6,881 nucleotides of DNA from an uncultured Collinsella sp. (GTDB lineage Bacteria > Actinomycetota > Coriobacteriia > Coriobacteriales > Coriobacteriaceae), in the NCBI GenBank assembly GCA_958439425.1, contig CAUBVH010000046.1, positions 1 through 6,881 on the forward strand, in the 5' to 3' direction. Numbering within the stretch: the stretch's first letter is position 1; each line of letters starts with the position of its first letter. Below, piece by piece: positions 1 through 5,065 of this stretch. Position numbers and translations under genes: made by a program. The notes below the pieces were generated by a model, which worked only from the letters and a program-made list of their open reading frames with translations, did not search any database and had not been told where the DNA came from.

Positions 1-54
1 CGGCTCAGGGCGATATACGCCGTGATGCGCGACCGGGTGCCCTACCGGGAGTAG
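1..54 (+). CDS. C-terminal end of an IS110-family-like transposase (partial)
   Basis: Frame 1 is open from the window edge to a TAG at 52-54 and encodes the 17 residues RLRAIYAVMRDRVPYRE. This resembles the extreme C-terminus of IS110-family (Transposase_20) recombinases, which often end in a basic helix followed by a 'Y-x-M/L-R-D-x-x-P-Y' tail. Only 17 residues are visible, so no catalytic residue (DEDD or the serine) can be checked. Support comes from downstream, where a perfect TTGACA lies 9 nt after the stop, as expected for the right end of such elements. Another transposase family with a similar tail is possible. Confidence 0.55.
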   Translation, partial: RLRAIYAVMRDRVPYRE

Positions 55-63
55 CGTCGAAGG

Positions 64-69
64 TTGACA
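64..69 (+). promoter_or_regulatory. Perfect -35 hexamer in the IS right end
   Basis: TTGACA lies 9 nt after the transposase stop codon and 14 nt before the inferred element end. In IS110-family elements the right end supplies a -35 box that meets a -10 box in the left end only when the element circularises, driving the bridge RNA and transposase. The position fits that arrangement. In the linear state shown here, 17 nt downstream (87-92) reads AATGAG, which is not a convincing -10. Confidence 0.4.
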
Positions 70-83
70 AAACTATAGGAACA

Positions 84-105
84 CCCAATGAGTACCCAAT
101 GAGTA
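84..105 (+). repeat. Two tandem copies of CCCAATGAGTA
   Basis: The 11-mer CCCAATGAGTA occurs twice head to tail (84-94 and 95-105). A third copy is at 6781-6791. The first copy extends to a 14-bp match (84-97 with 6781-6794). At the right end this sequence is the 3' side of a stem-loop, so this site looks like a fragment of the same REP-like element whose 5' side would lie beyond the insertion sequence, outside the window. Confidence 0.7.
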
Positions 106-114
106 AACAAAGAG

Positions 115-174
115 TGCGACGGAATGGCTCCCCTTGGCAGCTTAAAGCCGTCATGCAGGAACCATTCCGTCGCA
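115..174 (-). terminator. Long hairpin downstream of the GH140-like gene, possible terminator
   Basis: A perfect 13-bp inverted repeat (115-127 with 162-174, arm TGCGACGGAATGG) extends inward by 3 bp after one C-A mismatch, leaving a 26-nt loop. Read on the minus strand it lies about 44 nt past the GH140-like stop and is followed by CTCTTTGTTT, a modest T-rich tail. It could terminate that transcript. The large loop and interrupted T tract are not classical, so it may instead be a small palindromic repeat unit. Confidence 0.5.
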
Positions 175-217
175 GCCTAATGAAAGGGACTGGGTTGTAA
201 ATGTTGGAGAAGAGCCG

Positions 218-1531
218 TTAGCGCCCGGGGGCCAGGATCACCAGCGCGTCGTGCTCAAAGGGATGCTGCGCCACGCGCACGGTGCCGTCACCGTTGTCAC
301 GGACGGGCAGCTTTGCGATGCGCTTGTCCTCCATGTCGAGGACCGTCGCCGTCCAGCCACGCGCGCCGTCGAGCTTAAACTTGAGCGCCGTGGTGCGCGG
401 CAGGTACGTGACGACGCGATCGCCAACGCGCGCCACACGGATGGCCTCGCGCGCGTCGTCGAGGAGCTCCTGCGCCGGAACCACGGCAAGTGCATCGTCG
501 GCAGCCGTAGCGCCCAGGGCGGCAAGCACGTGCTCGATCGCGCCAAAGTCCCACACACCCGCAAACTGCAGGCACTCTTGCCAGCGGAACGGCATGTCAA
601 AGCCCTCGCCCAGCACCGAACCTTGGCTGCGCGATGTCTGCCAGTTCCAAACGCCGTGTGCGCCGTAAGTTACGCCGGCACTGGCGCCGGCAAGAATCGA
701 CGACCATACGCTCGCGCGGCAATCCTGCGCGGTGAAGCGCCAGTACACATTGCGCGACGCACCCATCTGCTCGTAACAAGGCTCAGAGTTGACCATCGGC
801 TTTTTAGGGTAGTTGGCGATAAAGTCCTGCGGCAGACGCCATGCCTCGGGCTGGCCCTCGTAGTTGTGGCCGGGCTGGAACATATAAAAGTCCAGACGGT
901 CCAGATACTGCGCCGGAATGGTGCGATTGGCGCGGTTGATATGCATGGTGCGCAGCGCCTCGGGCGCGCGCTTGACGACCTCGTCGAGCGCGTCCTCGTA
1001 ATAGGCGATCGCCTCGTCGCCGGCAAAGTCGGTATCGCCCGTCACCACGTAGACGGGGTTGAACTCGCCCAGGTTCTCGACGACGCGGGCAACGTGGGCA
1101 CGGACCTCCTCACGCGGCATAACCTCGGCGCCGCAACGCTCGGCGATCTTGGCACCCCAGGTACCGGGCACGTAGTTGCACCACATAAGCACGAGCGCCG
1201 GACGGATGCCGTGCTCGACGGCAGCACGGCACATGGCGGCGGCGCGGTCCCAATATGCCTGGTTGGGACGGGACCAATCAAAGTGCACGCCGTCCTCGCT
1301 GGCATAGGGCCAAATGCCCAGGTCGGGGCAGCAGCGGTCCCACTGCGGCAGCGTGTTGATCTGCAGCACATTCATGCCCTGCTCGGCACGGCGGGTCAGG
1401 TAGTAGTTCCAGTCATCCTCGGCAATGCTCGTAAATGCGCTCCAGCACGTATCGGCAAACCAGAAGAACGGTTTGCCCTCGCACAAAAAGCCGTCCTGGC
1501 GACCGTTGACGGTCAGCTTTCCCAAACTCAT
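218..1531 (-). CDS. GH140/DUF4038-type glycoside hydrolase (apiosidase-like), cytoplasmic
   Basis: The 437-residue product matches the DUF4038/GH140 TIM-barrel hydrolase style. Residues 18-32 (EGKPFFWFADTCWSA) are the typical N-terminal strand, and 48-57 contain RRAEQGMNVLQ. VYVVTGDTDF at 160-169 and MVNSEPCYE at 246-254 match the two acidic motifs expected to hold the acid/base Asp (166 or 168) and the nucleophile Glu (250). HINR (198-201) and QPGHNYEG (219-226) are further conserved-looking barrel-end motifs. Residues from about 345 form a beta-rich tail like the collagen-binding-like domain (PF12904) usual in this family. The start was set at the second of two close ATGs because AAAGGA lies 7 nt before it. 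No signal peptide is visible, whereas characterised GH140 enzymes from Bacteroides are exported and act on rhamnogalacturonan-II apiosides. The gene lies downstream of the PTS permease, separated by a terminator-like hairpin. Substrate is unknown. Confidence 0.87.
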   Translation of the reverse strand: MSLGKLTVNGRQDGFLCEGKPFFWFADTCWSAFTSIAEDDWNYYLTRRAEQGMNVLQINTLPQWDRCCPDLGIWPYASEDGVHFDWSRPNQAYWDRAAAMCRAAVEHGIRPALVLMWCNYVPGTWGAKIAERCGAEVMPREEVRAHVARVVENLGEFNPVYVVTGDTDFAGDEAIAYYEDALDEVVKRAPEALRTMHINRANRTIPAQYLDRLDFYMFQPGHNYEGQPEAWRLPQDFIANYPKKPMVNSEPCYEQMGASRNVYWRFTAQDCRASVWSSILAGASAGVTYGAHGVWNWQTSRSQGSVLGEGFDMPFRWQECLQFAGVWDFGAIEHVLAALGATAADDALAVVPAQELLDDAREAIRVARVGDRVVTYLPRTTALKFKLDGARGWTATVLDMEDKRIAKLPVRDNGDGTVRVAQHPFEHDALVILAPGR

Positions 1532-1538
1532 CTGCATG

Positions 1539-1544
1539 TCCTTT
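1539..1544 (-). promoter_or_regulatory. Shine-Dalgarno site that decides the GH140-like start
   Basis: On the minus strand AAAGGA is followed by CATGCAG and then ATG at 1531. The earlier ATG (1537-1535) is only 1 nt from AAAGGA, too close for initiation, so the second ATG is preferred. Confidence 0.7.
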
Positions 1545-1555
1545 CGTTTGATAAA

Positions 1556-1622
1556 GGATTTGCGAACCGCCGGGGGCTTTCGCGGTAACCCCGTGCGAAA
1601 GCCCCTGCCGCTTGGCAAACCC
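1556..1622 (-). other. Long stem-loop in the leader of the GH140-like gene
   Basis: A perfect 11-bp inverted repeat (1573-1583 with 1595-1605, arm GGGGCTTTCGC, 11-nt loop) is enclosed by further pairing: 1571 and 1568-1569 with 1607 and 1609-1610, then 1556-1563 with 1615-1622 (7 of 8 pairs). The whole 67-nt structure ends just upstream of the ribosome binding site and has no T tract. It may stabilise or process the mRNA, or regulate read-through from the permease gene. I see no match to the antiterminator (RAT) site of BglG/LicT systems. Confidence 0.55.
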
Positions 1623-1666
1623 TCGCGGGCGAATCCCGTCCGCCCCATCAGTCTACCTTGCAAGAA

Positions 1667-1698
1667 GGGCCCCGCCGGGCTTACGCCTGACGGGGCCC
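1667..1698 (-). terminator. Intrinsic terminator-like hairpin after the PTS permease gene
   Basis: GGGCCCCG (1667-1674) pairs with 1691-1698. The inner part continues after an A-C mismatch with C-G, a G-T wobble and GGGC/GCC(T) pairs around a TTAC tetraloop. On the minus strand the stem is followed by TTCTTGC, a short T-rich tail, 41 nt past the permease stop codon. It probably ends or attenuates permease transcription, giving less mRNA for the GH140-like gene. I see no convincing separate promoter between this hairpin and that gene. Confidence 0.65.
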
Positions 1699-1739
1699 CG
1701 TCGTGTAGGTGAGGTCATATGTGACCGAACGGTTTGGCC

Positions 1740-3167
1740 TTAGGCCTCCATCTCGGCGAGCTCCTCCTTGGAGAAGCCGGTGACAAAGACGACGGCAGCG
1801 GCAATAGCAAAGGAGATTGCCATACCGACGATAGCCCAGACGGTGTTCATCTGGCCACCCTGCAGGTAGTTGGTGAAGACCAGGAAGTTGGAGGCACCGC
1901 CTGCGAGGTAATAGGTGACGCCCATGAGGCCCGAGAACACAGCGCCGATGGCACCGCCGATGAACATGCCGAGCATGGTGCGGCGGAAGCGCATGAGGAT
2001 ACCGAAGAGCGCGGGCTCGGTGACGCCGCCGGCGATGGCGGAGATGACGTAGCCCAGGGCAAGGGACTTCTCATCGGCGTTCTTCATCTTGAGGAAGGCA
2101 CCGAAGGCGCAGCCCCAGACAGCGGCCATAGCGCAGTTGGTGGAAACGAAGACGAAGGGATCGTAGCCAGCAGCGATGATCTGCACCTGAGCGAGCAGGA
2201 TAACGGGCATGTGCATACCGCAGACCACGAAGAGCTGCCAGAAGGCGCCGAGGATGGCCATCACGATCAGGATACCGATGCCGCCAAGGTCAGCAAGCCC
2301 GAAAAGAATGTTGGCGATGAGGCTGCCGAGCTCGTTGCCGATCGGAGCGAGGACGATGAAAGCGATGGGAATCGTGACGATCATGGTGCAGAACGGCGTG
2401 AAGACCGTGGAGAGCACGTCGGGCATGACCTTCTTAAAGAACTTCTCGATGAAGTAGAGAACCGGCACCGAAAGGATGATCGGCAGGACGGACTGCTGAT
2501 AGTTGGCAGCGGCGATCTGGATGCCGTAGACCGAGATGATGCCGCCACCCTCCTGGGTTGCGACGCTCACCACGGACGGGGCCATAAGGGCACCGCCGAG
2601 AAGCATGCCGAGAACGGGGCTGGCGCCGAGCTTCTTAGCCGCAGCATAACCCAGGTAGATCGGGATAAACGTAAACGTGGCCTCATACAGTGTGGTGTAG
2701 AGGAACGTATAAGTCGGGTCGGTGTCCGAAATAACGCCCAGCATGGTGGGGCCAAGGACAGCCGCGATGGTGCGGAACAGACCGCCGGCCATGAGCAGCG
2801 GAATCAGCTGGGTCATGGAGCCCGACAGATAGTCGAGGATGATGTTGGGCAGGTTCTTGAGCTCGAACTTCTCCTTGGGAGCATCGAGATTCTCGTCAAC
2901 GGCGGCACCCTGCTTGACGCCGGAGATGGCGACGAACTCGGTGAGCACCTTGGGCACGTTCTGGCCGATGATGACCTGGAGCTGGCTGCCGGCGAACTGG
3001 CAACCCAGAACACCCTTGGCCTTCTTGATCTTCTCCACGTCGGCCTTGCTGTTGTCCTTGAGCGTCAGACGCAAGCGCGTCATGCAGTTGGTGGCGACGG
3101 TAACATTCTCCGCACCGCCCACGAGCTCGAGGACATCGGTGGCAATCTGCTTGTTATCTACTGCCAT
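1740..3167 (-). CDS. PTS sugar permease, EIIBC, glucose/beta-glucoside superfamily
   Basis: This 475-residue membrane protein takes up a sugar and phosphorylates it. Residues 1-80 are an EIIB domain with the phospho-acceptor Cys28 in NCMTRLR (27-33) and the later GVLGCQF and VIIGQNV motifs. A charged linker (about 84-105) leads to an EIIC domain (about 106-465) with multiple hydrophobic segments, the SGSMTQLIPLLMAGGLF stretch typical of BglF-like permeases, and GVTEPALFG (381-389), whose Glu384 belongs to the sugar-binding GxTE motif. There is no EIIA domain after residue 475, so the phosphate must come from an EIIA encoded elsewhere. The start at 3167 follows a strong GGGGAGGGGT site (3171-3180); an upstream in-frame start at 3182 has no such support. 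The gene diverges from the esterase gene. Subfamily (beta-glucoside, sucrose, trehalose or other) cannot be settled by eye. Confidence 0.95.
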   Translation of the reverse strand: MAVDNKQIATDVLELVGGAENVTVATNCMTRLRLTLKDNSKADVEKIKKAKGVLGCQFAGSQLQVIIGQNVPKVLTEFVAISGVKQGAAVDENLDAPKEKFELKNLPNIILDYLSGSMTQLIPLLMAGGLFRTIAAVLGPTMLGVISDTDPTYTFLYTTLYEATFTFIPIYLGYAAAKKLGASPVLGMLLGGALMAPSVVSVATQEGGGIISVYGIQIAAANYQQSVLPIILSVPVLYFIEKFFKKVMPDVLSTVFTPFCTMIVTIPIAFIVLAPIGNELGSLIANILFGLADLGGIGILIVMAILGAFWQLFVVCGMHMPVILLAQVQIIAAGYDPFVFVSTNCAMAAVWGCAFGAFLKMKNADEKSLALGYVISAIAGGVTEPALFGILMRFRRTMLGMFIGGAIGAVFSGLMGVTYYLAGGASNFLVFTNYLQGGQMNTVWAIVGMAISFAIAAAVVFVTGFSKEELAEMEA

Positions 3168-3271
3168 GGGACCCCTCCCCATATCTTCGTGTGCCTACTC
3201 GCTTGTGTAAGCACGCCTTTGGCTCGGCGACTATAACCCCTTACGGTTGCCGAACCCTTGGATACGCTGTC

Positions 3272-3288
3272 GTAAACAATTTGTTTAC
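3272..3288. promoter_or_regulatory. 17-bp perfect palindrome, putative operator on the permease side
   Basis: GTAAACAATTTGTTTAC is a perfect 8-1-8 palindrome. It lies 105 bp before the permease start, just downstream of a candidate minus-strand promoter, so a bound repressor would block that transcript. Two more half-sites (3294-3298 and 3308-3312) follow at close spacing. The GTAAAC/GTTTAC arms resemble operators of sugar repressors such as the LacI family, but the regulator family is not certain. Confidence 0.65.
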
Positions 3289-3306
3289 TGAACGTTTACG
3301 GGCTTT

Positions 3307-3336
3307 AGTTTACACGGAGTGCCTGATTTGTGGCAA
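3307..3336 (-). promoter_or_regulatory. Candidate promoter for the permease gene
   Basis: On the minus strand TTGCCA (3331-3336) and TAAACT (3307-3312) are separated by 18 bp. Transcription would begin near 3300 and run through the 3272-3288 palindrome. The -10 box overlaps a GTTTA half-site. Assigned by eye only. Confidence 0.35.
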
Positions 3337-3409
3337 TTTTGCCGTTTGGAGTCCGGTGAACGGTAGGAAATCGGGGGTAAGCGTATTTAGACGGTAGAAG
3401 ATCGTCTAT

Positions 3410-3438
3410 TTGACCCGATATTGATATATGGCTATTTA
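3410..3438 (+). promoter_or_regulatory. Possible distal plus-strand promoter
   Basis: TTGACC (3410-3415) and TATTTA (3433-3438) are spaced by 17 bp in the AT-rich region. The -35 is good and the -10 is weak. If used, the esterase mRNA would have a leader of about 210 nt crossing the operator-like sites. Confidence 0.25.
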
Positions 3439-3509
3439 CGTGGGCTTTTATTTTGATAAACACCTCTATAACCTGTTAGATCCTCAACAAAAGTCCTGCT
3501 AGTTAATAG

Positions 3510-3523
3510 TAAACGTCTGTTTA
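3510..3523. promoter_or_regulatory. Imperfect operator-like inverted repeat
   Basis: TAAAC-GTCT-GTTTA pairs two of the repeated pentamers with a 4-bp centre. The centre length differs from the two perfect palindromes (5 and 2 bp between pentamers), so it may be a weaker site or an independent pair of half-sites. Confidence 0.4.
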
Positions 3524-3580
3524 GTAGTTCATTGCGTGTTCAGTTTTACCGTTTACCGAGTTCATATGCTCATTCTACAG

Positions 3581-3616
3581 TTCTGCATTAAACTAAACAT
3601 GTTTAGTCTGTATTGC
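3581..3616 (+). promoter_or_regulatory. Candidate proximal promoter for the esterase gene
   Basis: Two overlapping possibilities have 17-bp spacing: TTCTGC (3581-3586) with TAGTCT (3604-3609), and TTAAAC (3588-3593) with TATTGC (3611-3616). Either would be covered by the 3592-3607 palindrome, as expected for repression. Neither is near consensus. Confidence 0.35.
3592..3607. promoter_or_regulatory. 16-bp perfect palindrome, putative operator on the esterase side
   Basis: ACTAAACATGTTTAGT is perfectly symmetric and ends 47 bp before the esterase start. A directly adjacent TAAAC (3589-3593) and a further GTTTA (3624-3628) flank it. It overlaps the candidate proximal promoter, consistent with a repressor site shared with the permease side. 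Confidence 0.65.
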
Positions 3617-3654
3617 CGCCCTTGTTTAGTACTTGTGGCACAAAGGAGTAGCTC

Positions 3655-4992
3655 ATGGAACTCAAATCGTGTACCTACGCAACCGTCACCACGCTGGGCG
3701 ATTTTGGCCCCTGGATCAACAAAGTGGTGCTCGACCTGCCGTGCGTTGTGCGCGTCAACGACGTGAACGAGCACACGTTCAATATCTACTGTGCCCGCCA
3801 CGAGCGCGCCGGCGAGGTCCTGATGCGCAAGGAGCACGGAGCCGATCACGCGGCACCCTCTGTGGGCTACGTGCCGGTACTCGCCGCCTACCCCTGTGAT
3901 GAGAACGGCCAGCGCCTGCCCAAGGGCACACACGTAGCGCTCGAGACGCCCGAGGTGCGTCTCACCAAAGAGATCGAGGGTGGCGTGCTGGGTTCGCGCT
4001 ATATAGAGAACCGCCTGCGCGTGACGCAGCTTGTGGCACTCCCGGGCGAAGACGGCGACGACCCCACCGCGGGCCTCGTCTTCGACCGCAGCCGCGGCGA
4101 CATCTGCCCCGCGCTCAAGGGCTGGCATAACGCCGTGCAGCAGACGCCCGTCGACGGCATCGCGCTCGAGTACGGCTATTTTGAGCCGAGCTTTGAGCCC
4201 GCTGACTCCGCGCTCTTCAACCCGTTCGCGCCCAAGGACACGCCCGCCGTCGAGAAGGCGCCGCTGGTCGTGTACCTGCACGGCGCCGGCGAGGGCAAGG
4301 GCACCACACAGGGCGAGGGCGCGACGCGTGCCTACACCGGCAACCGCGTGACAGCGCTCTCGCAAAAGCAGATCCAGCGCTACTTTGGCGGCTTTGCCTG
4401 GGTGCTCGTGCCGCAGTCGCCCACGTTTTGGATGGACAACGGCGTCGAGCAGCTCGGTCGCTCCAACCAGAGCATCTACTCCCCCGTGCTCAAGGCGCTC
4501 ATCGACGAGTTTGTCGCCGAGCATGCCGACCGCATCGACACCGATCGCATCGTGGTCGCCGGCCTTTCCAACGGCGGCTTTATGACCCTGCGCCTGTGCG
4601 CCGACTACCCCGATTTCTTCGCCGCGGGCCTTCCCTGCTGCGCACCGTGGTACAACGCCACGGACGAGGACGTGGCCGCACTCTCCAAGACGCCGCTGTG
4701 GTTTACGCACTCCAAGGGCGACGAGCTCGTGTGCCCGCAGCTGACGGTGCTGCCGCTCACGGCGCGCCTGCGTGATGCCGGCGCCAACGTGCACCTCACC
4801 TACTTTAGCCATGTCGAGGACCTGACCGGCGTGTACCGCGAGGCCGACGGCTCGGCCAAGAAGACGTTCAATCACGGCGTGTGGATCCACCAGTTCAACG
4901 ACCTGTGTTATCAAGACTTCGACGGGGGCAACGTACTCATCGACGGCGAGCCGGTGGGCTGCTGGGAGTGGTCGGCCAGGGTCGAACGGTAA
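3655..4992 (+). CDS. Alpha/beta-hydrolase esterase with N-terminal Ig-like domain
   Basis: This 445-residue protein has a beta-rich N-terminal part (about 1-190), like the Ig-like domain before some prolyl-oligopeptidase-type esterases, then an alpha/beta-hydrolase domain (about 200-445). VVYLHGAGEG (205-214) is the oxyanion-loop strand. GLSNGG (303-308) is the nucleophile elbow with Ser305. Asp356 in HSKGDELV and His407 in FNHGVW are the likely other members of the triad; His412 is an alternative. No signal peptide is visible, so it should be cytoplasmic. AAAGGAG (3642-3648) lies 6 nt before the ATG. It leads the rightward arm of the divergent locus, 73 bp ahead of the DUF1593-type gene, and probably removes acyl groups (acetyl, feruloyl or similar) from the imported glycoside. 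A peptidase or polyhydroxybutyrate-depolymerase label would come from the same fold and is less likely here. Confidence 0.82.
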   Translation: MELKSCTYATVTTLGDFGPWINKVVLDLPCVVRVNDVNEHTFNIYCARHERAGEVLMRKEHGADHAAPSVGYVPVLAAYPCDENGQRLPKGTHVALETPEVRLTKEIEGGVLGSRYIENRLRVTQLVALPGEDGDDPTAGLVFDRSRGDICPALKGWHNAVQQTPVDGIALEYGYFEPSFEPADSALFNPFAPKDTPAVEKAPLVVYLHGAGEGKGTTQGEGATRAYTGNRVTALSQKQIQRYFGGFAWVLVPQSPTFWMDNGVEQLGRSNQSIYSPVLKALIDEFVAEHADRIDTDRIVVAGLSNGGFMTLRLCADYPDFFAAGLPCCAPWYNATDEDVAALSKTPLWFTHSKGDELVCPQLTVLPLTARLRDAGANVHLTYFSHVEDLTGVYREADGSAKKTFNHGVWIHQFNDLCYQDFDGGNVLIDGEPVGCWEWSARVER

Positions 4993-5053
4993 TCTGTCCC
5001 AGCGCGGGTCCCGTCTTGCCTTGCGCGTAACTGGCTGAAAAAAAATCTTGGTT

Positions 5054-5057
5054 GGAG
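5054..5057 (+). promoter_or_regulatory. Shine-Dalgarno site that decides the DUF1593-type start
   Basis: GGAG lies 8 nt before the ATG at 5066. It falls inside the 6-codon extension that a TTG start at 5048 would give, which supports the ATG. Confidence 0.65.
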
Positions 5058-5065
5058 TTGTTCCT

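Larger units (their letters stand above)
1..83 (+). mobile_element. Right end of an IS110-like insertion sequence
   Basis: This comprises the transposase tail plus about 29 nt of non-coding right end. The boundary at about 83/84 is inferred because from 84 onward the sequence (CCCAATGAGTACCC) is identical to 6781-6794 at the other end of the window, while position 83 differs from 6780. IS110 elements lack terminal inverted repeats, so none is expected here. The true end could shift by the core dinucleotide or a few bases. Confidence 0.45.
3168..3654. promoter_or_regulatory. AT-rich divergent control region between permease and esterase genes
   Basis: These 487 bp are clearly richer in A and T than the genes either side and contain no convincing reading frame. 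They hold twelve TAAAC/GTTTA pentamers, clustered near 3273-3312 and 3457-3628, including two perfect palindromes. Candidate promoters face both ways. The region should drive the permease/GH140-like arm leftward and the esterase/DUF1593 arm rightward, probably under one shared repressor whose gene is not in the window. Confidence 0.75.

Noticed and set aside
251..1588. Long plus-strand open frame opposite the GH140-like gene
   Set aside because: It is an antisense shadow of a GC-rich gene: no recognisable domain, low-complexity composition and no ribosome binding site.
1532..1663. 44-residue N-terminal extension of the GH140-like protein from an upstream start at 1663
   Set aside because: It translates through the long leader hairpin, is rich in Arg, Gly and Pro, and lacks a ribosome binding site. 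The ATG at 1531 has AAAGGA at 7 nt and begins at the family domain.
1734..3236. 500-codon plus-strand open frame opposite the PTS permease
   Set aside because: Its His-, Asp-, Gly- and Glu-rich translation is the mirror of a membrane protein's codons. The opposite strand has clear EIIB and EIIC motifs.
3191..3397. Small plus-strand frame in the divergent control region
   Set aside because: It has no ribosome binding site or recognisable motif, and it overlaps the candidate permease promoter and operator sites.
3562..4914. Minus-strand open frame opposite the esterase
   Set aside because: It is an antisense shadow. The plus strand carries the catalytic Ser, Asp and His motifs and a good ribosome binding site.
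4993..5065. Possible terminator or promoter between the esterase and DUF1593-type genes
   Set aside because: There is an A8 tract (5038-5045) but only 4-bp complementarities, and no -35/-10 pair at proper spacing. Co-transcription is the simpler reading.
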